Source: Marinagarivorans algicola (lineage in GTDB: Bacteria > Pseudomonadota > Gammaproteobacteria > Pseudomonadales > Cellvibrionaceae). From it: DNA of 64,000 nucleotides. The notes below the pieces were generated by a model that saw nothing but the letters and a program-made list of their open reading frames with translations, was not told the DNA's origin and ran no database searches. Made by a program: the position numbers and the translations under genes. Position 1 is the stretch's first letter. Each line of letters starts with the position of its first letter. The DNA lies in assembly GCF_001292705.1 (NCBI RefSeq), contig NZ_LGAK01000015.1, positions 1 to 64,000 on the forward strand, read 5' to 3'. Shown here piece after piece: positions 26,372 through 35,198 of this stretch.

Positions 26372-26732
26372 GCCGCTTCTGTAGTGTGTGGCCCTAGCTA
26401 TTTTCGGTGCCTGAATCGTTACATGATGTGCTTTTTATTTTAGTGCCCAGTGCGCTGCCAATAAGCCTGTGGTTGATGATCATCACAGGCTTATTGATAA
26501 GGCGTAATCGCTTGCTGCTAGGGTACTCATTTTGTGCAACCTCCGGTGGCAGCGCGGGGTATCTGTGTTAGTCTTTTGTTATCTGGCGTAAAAAACGCCA
26601 TTTCTTCACGTGAGTTATTGTCATATTCCAAGTTGGTCATTTTTGTTATTTATACTTATTAAAAATCAATTATAAGAGATAGGTATATTTAGGCGTGGCG
26701 TATTTTTTCTCACTATTGAGGCTAGGATTCGT
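26372..26732. other. Intergenic region after aroC
   Basis: 361 bp. It contains a 12-bp inverted repeat (26460-26471 / 26484-26495, AATAAGCCTGTG/CACAGGCTTATT) whose loop holds the palindrome TGATGATCATCA. No T-run follows the hairpin, so its role as a terminator is uncertain. No gene is seen. Confidence 0.5.
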
Positions 26733-27899
26733 ATGATCTTTATTCATTATCGACCGATGAATATTCTTGTGGCGGTGCTTGTATCAGTACTGGTATTAGT
26801 TGAGGTTGCTGGAAGCTCATCGGCTCAGGCTGAAGAGTCGATGAGTGATAGCATTGATGTTAATCATGTTGATACTAATGATGCGGGGATTCATAGTGCC
26901 AATGACTTTAACCAAGAGCCGGATCAGTCAGCGGTTGACGCGAATATTCATCGCTTAAGGTCTGCTAAAATCCGTGCCAGCCAAAAGGTATTAGAGCCTT
27001 CCGAGTCCGATTCCACCATCACTTCAGCGGCATTATCTTCTTTGATCGCAAAGGGCGCGGCAATATGCCCTGCTGTTAAGTGTGACTGTGGTGCGATAAA
27101 ATCAGCCTCTTGGCAGCAGCGTTGTTTAGCCGCAGAGCTGAAAGTTAAGCAACATTGTGCGGCTAATCAAGGCGTGCCACAACAATATTGCACGTTGCAT
27201 GGCCCCGATGCCACCCCGATTGCCATTACAGTTGCTAGGCCGGCAGTGCCCGCTACAACAGCCAAAACATTGCGCCTCCATCAGCGTCAAGCGTCTGTGT
27301 TAATGTGGTCAATCAAGGATGATTTAGACAATGTGCGTGGCCGTGAACAAGAGCAGTCGTTTGGTGATGCTCTGCAGGTGCTGAAGTTGTTAGACCGTAA
27401 TATTGAGCGCCTGTATTTGACTCAGTACCGCGCCGCAGAAGGCGAGCGCCAGCGTGTGAGCGACAATGCTGCCGAAGCGATTTGGCGCGAGTATCGCGAA
27501 GAGTTGGGCGACTTAGTCGTTGCGTTTCACGGCTACGCTAAGGTTTTGTGGTCTAAGATGCACACGGTGAAAGAGCCCGCGAAGCAAAAAGCGTATCGCA
27601 TATTGGCCATGAGGGTTGGGCGTAGTGCAAGCACGTTAAGTGAGCAGTATGCACAGGCTTATGCGGGTGAGGGCAACGCCGAAGGAGCGGCAAAAGCGTG
27701 GCAGCACTCGGCACTGATCGCATCTGACTTAATGGCTAAAGAGCAAGCGACCAGCAATAGTCGCAAGCGCGTAGCTTATTATCGCTACCAAAGCGCAGCG
27801 CGCTGGAATAGGGCGAGTTTTTATTGGATGGAAACAACAAAGACTGATCAGCTTACGCACTCTATTCAAACAGCCGAGCTATTGTTGACAGGGTATTAA
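26733..27899 (+). CDS. Uncharacterised secreted protein with a Cys cluster
   Basis: A 388-residue protein I do not recognise. It has an N-terminal hydrophobic segment (ILVAVLVSVLVLVEVAG) ending near SSAQAEE, consistent with signal peptide cleavage. Residues ~30-110 are acidic and variable. A Cys cluster follows (CPAVKCDCG, then QQRCLAAEL, KQHCAAN and QYCTLHG), which could form disulfides or bind metal. The C-terminal half (~185-388) is predicted all-helical with many Arg/Gln/Glu residues. An earlier portion may be mis-started: the internal MNILVAVLV at codon 9 is also a good start. It stands alone between aroC and a convergent outer-membrane protein. Confidence 0.6.
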   Translation: MIFIHYRPMNILVAVLVSVLVLVEVAGSSSAQAEESMSDSIDVNHVDTNDAGIHSANDFNQEPDQSAVDANIHRLRSAKIRASQKVLEPSESDSTITSAALSSLIAKGAAICPAVKCDCGAIKSASWQQRCLAAELKVKQHCAANQGVPQQYCTLHGPDATPIAITVARPAVPATTAKTLRLHQRQASVLMWSIKDDLDNVRGREQEQSFGDALQVLKLLDRNIERLYLTQYRAAEGERQRVSDNAAEAIWREYREELGDLVVAFHGYAKVLWSKMHTVKEPAKQKAYRILAMRVGRSASTLSEQYAQAYAGEGNAEGAAKAWQHSALIASDLMAKEQATSNSRKRVAYYRYQSAARWNRASFYWMETTKTDQLTHSIQTAELLLTGY

Positions 27900-27939
27900 A
27901 TCGAACCTTTTTTGGGAGCGCATTAACAGTTGTTGTATG

Positions 27940-27969
27940 GCCGCTAAAAAGTAAACACTTTAAGGCGGC
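27940..27969. terminator. Imperfect hairpin between convergent genes
   Basis: Arms GCCGCTAAAAAGT and ACTTTAAGGCGGC pair with two mismatches around a 4-base loop, between the stops of the 388-residue protein and the outer-membrane protein. This is a possible shared terminator, without a clear T-run. Confidence 0.35.
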
Positions 27970-27988
27970 TTATAACGGTTTATGTCTT

Positions 27989-28903
27989 TTAAAAGTGGAT
28001 ATTAAGACTTGCGTAGCTACCTGTGAGATCGGAGTCGGCATACAGCCCATCTAAATCGTTAGACTTTAATGATGAGCGTCTATAGCCAATTGATGCGCCT
28101 AACTCTATGACGGTGAAATCAAACATATAACCCGCTTGAACATCAAAATCAGTCATTGAATTGCCGTCAAAAGAAACCCCCTGAAACGTCCCTGCGGCAT
28201 AAAAGCCAGACATGGGAATATCAAATCTAACTTTTCCGTATAGCATCGGCAGTGTTAAATCAATAGGGGTTGTCGTAGAGCTGCTAGGGCGTATACAGCC
28301 ATCTACGACAATACCAACATTAACCAGTTCAACACGTGCAGGCTCAAATGGACCACACCCATCACTGCCCCCAAAAGCCTGAATTGGCAAAGGTGTTTCA
28401 TCAATAGTTTCTACAAACTCACCGTTTAGGTTTCTGACTGTGAGGCCTAAGTCTAAGCTCACCCAGTTATCGAGAAGCTCCCAATAAATCGATCCATCAA
28501 TAACATCAAGATTGAGCTCGGTGAAAATAGGCTGGCCGCTGTCATAGTTAATACCACCGGGGATGTTGTTATAAGGAACCCCGGTGACTTTATCGATGCT
28601 GATATCAATGGCACTTAAATACCCCGTTTCTATATTGGTGTAGCCTAATCGTACATTGGGTAAAAACGGTATGGGGTGCTCGAGTGCGATCCAGCCAGTG
28701 AGATGATTATCTTTATCAAAGCCTCTCTCCTCAAAAGAAGGGATTATTTGACCTAGCTTTTCTCTCGAGTCTTTGGCGAGTGTACTTGCAACTGTACCGC
28801 TAAAATCTGCATTCCAGCCACCTAACTGACCATGAATACCAATAAAATCTGCAAAAGCAGAACTAGGTAGTGCCATTAGTGATGCTAACAGTATTTTTTT
28901 CAT
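27989..28903 (-). CDS. Outer-membrane beta-barrel protein, TIGR04219-like
   Basis: A 304-residue protein with a clear signal peptide (MKKILLASLMALPSSAFA). A barrel-type sequence follows: IGIHGQLGGWNADFSG at the start, alternating strands (VRLGYTNIETGY, GSIYWELLDNWVSLDLGLT, FIVIELGASIGYRR style), and a C-terminal SYASLNIHF ending in Phe, as BamA substrates do. The overall plan fits the TIGR04219 outer-membrane family of marine gammaproteobacteria, whose function is unknown. A loop with two Cys (SDGCGPFE and VVDGCIRP) may carry a disulfide. Confidence 0.75.
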   Translation of the reverse strand: MKKILLASLMALPSSAFADFIGIHGQLGGWNADFSGTVASTLAKDSREKLGQIIPSFEERGFDKDNHLTGWIALEHPIPFLPNVRLGYTNIETGYLSAIDISIDKVTGVPYNNIPGGINYDSGQPIFTELNLDVIDGSIYWELLDNWVSLDLGLTVRNLNGEFVETIDETPLPIQAFGGSDGCGPFEPARVELVNVGIVVDGCIRPSSSTTTPIDLTLPMLYGKVRFDIPMSGFYAAGTFQGVSFDGNSMTDFDVQAGYMFDFTVIELGASIGYRRSSLKSNDLDGLYADSDLTGSYASLNIHF

Positions 28904-28963
28904 TTGATTCCCCTATTAAACAATAGCTGCTCTTATAGCAGAACTGAAGCGTTGAGTTTGGCG

Positions 28964-29851
28964 CTACATCGCATTGTTATGTTTTTTTGAAGCGGTTTTG
29001 TTGAGGCTGGTGACAAAAGCCCGCCCAGCATTACTTAACGTGCGGCCAGTGTGGCGTACTATACCTAAATCGCGTTCAAGTTTAACGTTTTTCACGGTCA
29101 ATTGTTTAAGCTGGTTGTCAACCATGCTTGCTGGCAATACGCTCCAGCCTAGTCCTACTGAGCATAGCATTTTAATCGTTTCTAAAAAATTAGTGGCCAT
29201 ACTGATATTTAAGCTTAACCCTTGCTCATTAAAAAAACGCTGCACCAGCTGGCCTGTGTAGGTGTTTAAATCGGGCAATATAGCAGGCTGTTGGCTAAGC
29301 TGAGAAAGTGTGCAGCGGGTGGTGATATCACTTTGATTACTGGTTATAAAAACGAGCGGGTCACGCCAAATGGTAATTGCTTGTAGGTGTGGGTTAATGC
29401 GTGGGGGTAGCGTCACCAGTGCTAGCTCACATTTACCTTGTAGTAAGCGCTCGCAGGCTATTTCGGAGTCTAAAAACTCAAAGCGCAGATTAACATTTGG
29501 GTAGCGCGCTGCAAAATCGCGTAATACTGGCGGCAGTTTATGCAAACCAATATGGTGACTGGTGGCAACATGTAAATCGCCACGCACCTCGCCGCTTAGA
29601 TCTTGAACAGCGCGTGTCGCATCATCAAGATCAGTCAGTATTTTTAAGGCTTTAGGTAGCAAAATGCGCCCAGCTTCGGTCAGTTGTACCTGTTTACCTA
29701 TTCGATCAAATAAGCGGGTATCAAGCTGGCGCTCGAGGACACCTATGCGCTTGCTCACCGCCGGTTGAGTAATAAAAAGTTTATCTGCAGCCTGTGAAAA
29801 TGATGCGCAGTCACTCACCACAACAAAAGATTTTAAATGCTCTGTATCCAT
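28964..29851 (-). CDS. LysR-family transcriptional regulator, divergent from leuC
   Basis: A 295-residue LysR-type regulator. The N-terminal winged helix-turn-helix is typical (LKSFVVVSDCASFSQAADKL, TQPAVSKRI, LERQLDTRLFDRIGKQVQLT). The C-terminal effector domain (from ~90) has the usual two-lobe pattern. Its position, diverging from leuCDB, matches the LysR gene next to leuC in Pseudomonas, suggesting control of leucine biosynthesis. The effector cannot be read. A 15-bp palindrome with LysR-box form lies 23 bp before its start, so autoregulation is likely. Confidence 0.9.
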   Translation of the reverse strand: MDTEHLKSFVVVSDCASFSQAADKLFITQPAVSKRIGVLERQLDTRLFDRIGKQVQLTEAGRILLPKALKILTDLDDATRAVQDLSGEVRGDLHVATSHHIGLHKLPPVLRDFAARYPNVNLRFEFLDSEIACERLLQGKCELALVTLPPRINPHLQAITIWRDPLVFITSNQSDITTRCTLSQLSQQPAILPDLNTYTGQLVQRFFNEQGLSLNISMATNFLETIKMLCSVGLGWSVLPASMVDNQLKQLTVKNVKLERDLGIVRHTGRTLSNAGRAFVTSLNKTASKKHNNAM

Positions 29852-29874
29852 GATTTAAAACTTGCCACTAAGTC

Positions 29875-29889
29875 ATTCCTATTTGGAAT
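29875..29889. promoter_or_regulatory. Candidate LysR box upstream of the LysR gene
   Basis: ATTCC-N5-GGAAT (extended by one more pair, C29874-G29890) is a perfect palindrome of the T-N11-A type recognised by LysR proteins. It lies 23 bases before the LysR start codon, in the region shared with leuC. Confidence 0.55.
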
Positions 29890-30005
29890 GGTGATTATAA
29901 AAATAATGAATTTGAGTTATTGTAAAGGTTGCGGTTAAAATTTCAACACACTCGTGATCAGGGCTTTAAAGTGCTAGGTTTAACAACACTCGCGTTAAAA
30001 CATAC

Positions 30006-30061
30006 TGTAACTATTTAGAGGTACCGAAATCGGGTATTAATGAATCATTGTCTGGGCCGCT
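30006..30061 (+). repeat. Dispersed repeat, copy B
   Basis: Matches the reverse complement of 23040-23095 (about 85% by eye). The left end GTAACTATTTAG has an inverted counterpart CTGAATAGTTAC at 30136-30147, so a ~140-bp unit with short terminal inverted repeats may be present here. Confidence 0.75.
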
Positions 30062-30146
30062 CAAGCCATCTATGGGCACTTAAATATCCAGAAAATAATC
30101 CATCAGCACCCTGTCAAATGAGATTTTCACCTTGACTGAATAGTTA

Positions 30147-30211
30147 CAAAATACTGAACTTAATAAAGCTGTACTGACCGGTAAAAATACTGCATTTAAT
30201 AAAAGTGCAGT
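30147..30211 (+). repeat. Direct repeat pair and palindrome before leuC
   Basis: AAAATACTGAACTTAATAAA (from 30148) and AAAATACTGCATTTAATAAA (from 30184) are imperfect direct repeats about 35 bp apart. The second overlaps ACTGCA-N11-TGCAGT (30189-30211). They could be binding sites or part of a leader hairpin. Confidence 0.5.
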
Positions 30212-30233
30212 TCATTCATCTAGGAATAGGGCA

Positions 30234-31661
30234 ATGGCGGGTAAAACGTTATACGACAAATTATGGGATTTACATGTTGTCTCGCAGCGCGATGACGGCT
30301 CGGCACTGGTGTATATTGATCGCCATATCATACACGAAGTAACCTCGCCACAAGCGTTTGAAGGCTTGCGTTTGGCCAAGCGCAAGCCTTGGCGCGTTGA
30401 TAGCGTGGTAGCAACCCCTGATCATAATGTGCCCACAACCCGTGCTGAGCGTGCTAGCGGTATTGCCGGTATTGCCGATCCGACTTCTAAAATTCAGGTA
30501 CAAACCTTAGATGATAATTGTGAGGCGTTAGGCATTTTAGAATTTAAAATCAATGATCAGCGCCAAGGTATTGTGCATGTTGTTGGCCCAGAAAGTGGCG
30601 CATGCTTACCGGGTATGACGATTGTGTGCGGCGACTCGCATACCTCTACCAATGGTGCGCTAGGTGCGTTATCGATTGGCATCGGTACCAGCGAAGTAGA
30701 GCATGTACTAGCCACGCAATGTTTAGTGGCTAAAAAAATGAAAAACATGTTGGTGCGTGTTGATGGCGAGCTAGGTTTAGGTGTGACGCCTAAAGATGTT
30801 GTGTTGGCGATTATTGGCAAAATTGGCACTGCCGGTGGTACCGGCTACGCGATTGAATTTGGCGGCGATGTTTTTAAAGCGATGACGATGGAAGGCCGTT
30901 TGACGGTATGTAATATGGCAATTGAGGCTGGGGCCCGTGCAGGCATGGTGGCTGTTGATGCCACCACATTAAATTATGTGAAAAATAAAACATTTGCACC
31001 TAAAGGCGAAGCTTGGGATATGGCAGTGGCGCAGTGGCGCCATTTACACAGCGACAGTGACGCGAAGTTTGATGAAGTTGTGGTTTTAAATGGCGCGCTT
31101 ATCGAGCCACAAGTCAGCTGGGGTACTTCACCCGAGATGGTCTTACCAATTCATGGTGTAGTACCTAACCCCGCCAATGAAGCCGATGAGGTGAAAAAAG
31201 CGGGTATCGAGCGCGCCCTTAAATATATGGGACTCAAGGCTGAGCAAGCGATTTGTGATATTCGTATTGACCGTGTATTTATTGGCTCTTGTACTAATTC
31301 GCGTATTGAAGATATGCGTGCCGCGGCTGCGGTGGTTAAAGGGCGGCAAAAAGCTACATCGGTGAAAGAGGCTATTGTCGTACCTGGCTCGGGTTTGGTG
31401 AAACAGCAGGCCGAAGCGGAAGGCTTAGATAAAATTTTTGTCGCGGCAGGCTTTGAGTGGCGTGAACCCGGTTGCAGTATGTGTTTGGCGATGAATGCCG
31501 ATCGGTTAAATGATGGCGAGCATTGCGCCTCGACCTCTAATCGCAATTTTGAAGGTCGTCAAGGTTATGGGGGGCGCACGCATCTTGTGAGCCCAGCGAT
31601 GGCCGCGGCAGCAGGTATTGCTGGTCATTTTATTGACGTTCGTACAATGGGAGAAGTGTAA
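30234..31661 (+). CDS. leuC: 3-isopropylmalate dehydratase large subunit
   Basis: With LeuD, isomerises 2-isopropylmalate to 3-isopropylmalate in leucine biosynthesis, using a [4Fe-4S] cluster. The cluster Cys residues are in GSCTNSR and [11 protein letters not shown]. The N-terminal block [16 protein letters not shown] and the substrate motifs TPDHNVPTT and [13 protein letters not shown] are standard. 475 residues. The stop overlaps the leuD start (TAATG). Confidence 0.97.
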   Translation: MAGKTLYDKLWDLHVVSQRDDGSALVYIDRHIIHEVTSPQAFEGLRLAKRKPWRVDSVVATPDHNVPTTRAERASGIAGIADPTSKIQVQTLDDNCEALGILEFKINDQRQGIVHVVGPESGACLPGMTIVCGDSHTSTNGALGALSIGIGTSEVEHVLATQCLVAKKMKNMLVRVDGELGLGVTPKDVVLAIIGKIGTAGGTGYAIEFGGDVFKAMTMEGRLTVCNMAIEAGARAGMVAVDATTLNYVKNKTFAPKGEAWDMAVAQWRHLHSDSDAKFDEVVVLNGALIEPQVSWGTSPEMVLPIHGVVPNPANEADEVKKAGIERALKYMGLKAEQAICDIRIDRVFIGSCTNSRIEDMRAAAAVVKGRQKATSVKEAIVVPGSGLVKQQAEAEGLDKIFVAAGFEWREPGCSMCLAMNADRLNDGEHCASTSNRNFEGRQGYGGRTHLVSPAMAAAAGIAGHFIDVRTMGEV

Positions 31662-32308
31662 TGAGAGCGTTCACGCAACATACCGGCTTAGTGGGCCCAA
31701 TCGATCGCGCTAATGTGGATACTGATTTAATTATCCCTAAGCAATTTTTAAAGTCGATTAAACGCAGCGGTTTTGGCCCTAACGCCTTTGATGAACTTCG
31801 TTATTTGGATGAAGGCTCGCCAGAAAAACCCAACGATGGTCGGCCCCTTAATCCACAATTCCCTTTAAATTTTGAGCGTTATCAAGGCGCGAGTATATTA
31901 TTGACACGCAAAAATTTTGGCTGTGGTTCTAGCCGTGAGCATGCCCCTTGGGCGCTTGATGAATATGGCTTTCGGGCAATAATTGCGCCAAGCTTTGCCG
32001 ATATATTCTTTAACAATTGTTTTAAAAACGGCATATTACCTATTGTATTACCCGACGATATCGTCGAGCAATTATTTGCAGAAATGTATGCACAAGAAGG
32101 TTATCGCTTAACGGTAGATTTAGAGCGGCAGGTTGTTGTTAAGCCCAGCGGTGAAGCCCTTGCATTTGAGGTTGATGAGTTTCGTAAACATTGCTTACTC
32201 AATGGTTTTGATGAGATTGGTGTAACGTTACGCGATGCCGATAAAATCACAGCCTATGAGCAGGCGCGCAAAAAGACGGCGCCTTGGTTATTTAATTTTG
32301 GCGCGTAA
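31661..32308 (+). CDS. leuD: 3-isopropylmalate dehydratase small subunit
   Basis: Swivelling domain partner of LeuC. 215 residues, with the family blocks [13 protein letters not shown] near the N-terminus, [13 protein letters not shown] (~86-98) and [21 protein letters not shown]. It overlaps leuC by one base, so the two are translationally coupled. Confidence 0.97.
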   Translation: MRAFTQHTGLVGPIDRANVDTDLIIPKQFLKSIKRSGFGPNAFDELRYLDEGSPEKPNDGRPLNPQFPLNFERYQGASILLTRKNFGCGSSREHAPWALDEYGFRAIIAPSFADIFFNNCFKNGILPIVLPDDIVEQLFAEMYAQEGYRLTVDLERQVVVKPSGEALAFEVDEFRKHCLLNGFDEIGVTLRDADKITAYEQARKKTAPWLFNFGA

Positions 32309-32382
32309 CCGACGCACGTTGAGTATCTTTTTATATCGCTCTAGTGTTTTTTAGGGCGAAGTTAGTTTTCTAAGGAAAAATA

Positions 32383-33453
32383 ATGCCCCATATTGTTGTA
32401 TTACCCGGTGATGGCATCGGCCCCGAAATTGTCAGCGAAGCCATTAAAGTTTTGCAAGCCGCCGATACCAAGTTTGGTTTGAATTTAACGTATGAACAAG
32501 ATCTTTTAGGCGGCGCCGCGATTGATACATACGGCGTGCCATTGGCTGATAGCACTTTAGATAAGTGTCGCAAAGCGGATGCTATTTTGATGGGCTCGGT
32601 AGGTGGGCCTAAATGGGATGCTATCGAAGCGGCCAAGCGGCCCGAAAAAGGCTTGTTAAAATTGCGTTACGAGCTGGGTTTGTACGCCAATTTGCGCCCT
32701 GCTATTTTGTATCCGCAATTAGCCGATGCCTCTTCGCTCAAACCTGAGGTTGTTGCGGGTTTAGATATTCTTATTGTGCGGGAATTAACCGGCGGCATTT
32801 ATTTTGGTGAGCCTCGCGGTATTCGCATTCTAGATAATGGCGAAAAACAAGGCTATAACACCTATGTGTATGCCGAGCACGAAATTGAACGCATTGGTCG
32901 TACCGCCTTCGAAATGGCCCAAAAGCGCCATAAAAAAGTGTGCTCAGTAGACAAAGCTAATGTCCTAGAGGCGACTGTTTTGTGGCGCGAAGTCATGGAG
33001 CGCTTAGCACCTGAATACCCCGATGTAGAGCTTAGTCACATGTATGTGGATAACGCCGCGATGCAGTTAGTGCGTGCACCTAAACAATTTGATGTGGTTG
33101 TGACAGGTAACATGTTTGGCGATATCTTATCTGATACTGCTGCCATGTTAACAGGCTCTATTGGCATGCTACCTTCAGCGTCATTAAACCAAAGTGGCAA
33201 CGGCCTTTATGAGCCGGTGCATGGTAGCGCCCCTGATATTGCTGGCCAGGGTATTGCCAACCCTCTAGCAACGATTTTGTCGGCCTCTATGATGCTGCGT
33301 TACTCGCTTAACCAAAGTGCTGCCGCTGATGCCATTGAGGCGGCAGTAGGTACCGTTTTAGATAAAGGCTTACGCACGGCCGATATTTATACAGCAGGCT
33401 TTGTGCAAACCGGCTGTACAGCCATGGGCGATGCGGTGGTGGCGGCGCTTTAA
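32383..33453 (+). CDS. leuB: 3-isopropylmalate dehydrogenase
   Basis: NAD-dependent oxidative decarboxylation of 3-isopropylmalate. Motifs: [10 protein letters not shown] at the N-terminus, [27 protein letters not shown], and the metal/cofactor blocks [18 protein letters not shown] and [12 protein letters not shown]. 356 residues. It lies 74 bp after leuD with the Shine-Dalgarno-like AAGGAA before its ATG; likely the same operon. Confidence 0.97.
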   Translation: MPHIVVLPGDGIGPEIVSEAIKVLQAADTKFGLNLTYEQDLLGGAAIDTYGVPLADSTLDKCRKADAILMGSVGGPKWDAIEAAKRPEKGLLKLRYELGLYANLRPAILYPQLADASSLKPEVVAGLDILIVRELTGGIYFGEPRGIRILDNGEKQGYNTYVYAEHEIERIGRTAFEMAQKRHKKVCSVDKANVLEATVLWREVMERLAPEYPDVELSHMYVDNAAMQLVRAPKQFDVVVTGNMFGDILSDTAAMLTGSIGMLPSASLNQSGNGLYEPVHGSAPDIAGQGIANPLATILSASMMLRYSLNQSAAADAIEAAVGTVLDKGLRTADIYTAGFVQTGCTAMGDAVVAAL

Positions 33454-33567
33454 CATTGATCGCACTTTAAAGAATAACTCCCGCACTTTATGTGTAGCCT
33501 ATTGCGGGTTGATTGCAGGGTTGTATGTTAACGCTGTATTACATGATTTTAATAAGAGGTAGAGCAG

Positions 33568-34677
33568 ATGAAAGTAGGTTTTGTTGGATGGCGTGGCATG
33601 GTGGGTTCTGTATTAATGGGCCGCATGCGAGAAGAAAATGACTTCGCCAATATTGACCCGGTATTTTTCACCACCTCAAATGTAGGCGGCCAAGCGCCCA
33701 ATGTGGGTAAAGAGGTACCCACATTACAAAATGCAAGCGACCTTGCGGTGCTGCAAGAAATGGACGTTATTGTTTCTTGTCAGGGGGGGGATTATACCAA
33801 TCAAGTGTTTCAGCCACTGCGTGATACTGGCTGGAGTGGCTACTGGATTGATGCAGCTTCTAGCTTACGTATGGTCGATGATTCTATTATCGTCCTCGAC
33901 CCTGTTAATAAAGCGAGCATCAAAAAAGGCTTAGAAGATGGCGTCAAAAACTATATTGGCGGTAACTGTACCGTGAGTTTGATGCTAATGGGTTTGGGTG
34001 GTTTGTTTCAAGAAGGGCTGGTTGAATGGGCCAGCTCCATGACTTATCAAGCGGCCTCGGGCGCTGGTGCGCAAAATATGCGTGAGCTGATTGGCCAAAT
34101 GGGGGCAATCCATAGCAGCGTTGCTGATTTACTCGCCGACCCCCGTAGCCCAATTTTAGATATTGATCGCGCTGTTGCCGCGACAATGCGCAGCGATGAT
34201 TTCCCCGCTGATAATTTTGGTGCGCCTTTAGCTGGTAGCCTTTTGCCTTACATTGATAAAGCGTGGGACAAAGGCCAAAGTAAAGAAGAGTGGAAAGGTG
34301 GTGTCGAGACCAATAAAATTTTAGCGACGGGCACCAATCCCATCCCTATTGATGGCTTGTGTGTACGTATTGGCGCCATGCGCTGCCATAGCCAAGCATT
34401 GACTATCAAGCTCAAAAAAGATGTTCCGATGAGCGATATCGAAAGCTTACTAGAAGAAGCTAACGATTGGTCTAAACTTATCCCTAATGAGCGTGATATG
34501 ACATTACAAGAATTAACGCCCACTAAAGTGACTGGCACGTTAAGTGTACCTGTTGGCCGTTTACGTAAAATGCATATGGGTCCTGACTATTTAAGTGCGT
34601 TTACTGTGGGCGATCAGTTATTGTGGGGCGCGGCTGAACCACTACGTCGCATGTTAAATATTTTGCAAGAGCGTTAG
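33568..34677 (+). CDS. asd: Aspartate-semialdehyde dehydrogenase
   Basis: NADPH-dependent reduction of aspartyl phosphate, feeding lysine/diaminopimelate, methionine and threonine synthesis. It is the long gammaproteobacterial form (369 residues). [20 protein letters not shown] is the nucleotide-binding start, the active-site Cys is in [12 protein letters not shown], and the catalytic His is in [17 protein letters not shown] leuB-asd-fimV-truA order is familiar from Pseudomonas and relatives. Confidence 0.97.
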   Translation: MKVGFVGWRGMVGSVLMGRMREENDFANIDPVFFTTSNVGGQAPNVGKEVPTLQNASDLAVLQEMDVIVSCQGGDYTNQVFQPLRDTGWSGYWIDAASSLRMVDDSIIVLDPVNKASIKKGLEDGVKNYIGGNCTVSLMLMGLGGLFQEGLVEWASSMTYQAASGAGAQNMRELIGQMGAIHSSVADLLADPRSPILDIDRAVAATMRSDDFPADNFGAPLAGSLLPYIDKAWDKGQSKEEWKGGVETNKILATGTNPIPIDGLCVRIGAMRCHSQALTIKLKKDVPMSDIESLLEEANDWSKLIPNERDMTLQELTPTKVTGTLSVPVGRLRKMHMGPDYLSAFTVGDQLLWGAAEPLRRMLNILQER

Positions 34678-35198
34678 TCAGCGTCAGCCCATCAGGAGTA
34701 AACGGCGATGGGTGGCATGCTCAGTCAAGTGAGAAAGCCACCGGTACCGTGCCATGTGCATGGCATACACGCGCAGTTTAAATCTAAAAGAAGAGTGTAA
34801 CCCTGTGTTATACGACGATCAGTTGTCGTGTTTCACAGCTTGCGGTGCGGCGTTATTGTCAGGCTTTATGGAGCCTGTACAATGGCGCCGTTCTATTTGG
34901 GTAAGCCTTAATATTGGCAAAGAGTGATAAAGCGTAACTTTTCTGCACACTTTGCCAAAAAAAAGACTATAACAATGGCATAATCGTATCTCAATGATGA
35001 TTAGCGGGCCATCCTTTTGGTCATATTGGACATAAAGTTGAAAAAAGACTGTTTATCCTGAATACTTAAGCGACTGTCGCCTTAAGGTTGACACCGTTTA
35101 TTGTATTTTGACGTAAGCGGCATTTATACAGATGTTTCCTTGCGTATAGGGACACAAAACTGGTTAGCCACCCGATAAAAAACAACAAGGGTTATCCT
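34678..35198. other. asd-fimV intergenic region
   Basis: 521 bp with no gene found. A weak hairpin (CCCATC/GATGGG near 34687-34713) follows asd. A TTGACA hexamer near 35088 could be part of the fimV promoter, but I found no convincing -10 at the right spacing. Confidence 0.4.

Larger units (their letters stand above)
29852..30233. other. Divergent LysR/leuC control region
   Basis: 382 bp without a gene. It contains the LysR-box palindrome, a dispersed repeat copy (30006-30061), a pair of ~24-bp direct repeats spaced 35 bp apart, and the palindrome ACTGCA-N11-TGCAGT at 30189-30211 close to the leuC start. I saw no leucine-rich leader peptide, so classical attenuation is not supported. Confidence 0.5.

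Noticed and set aside
30212-30233. leuL-type attenuator peptide
   Set aside because: No short frame rich in Leu codons before leuC.
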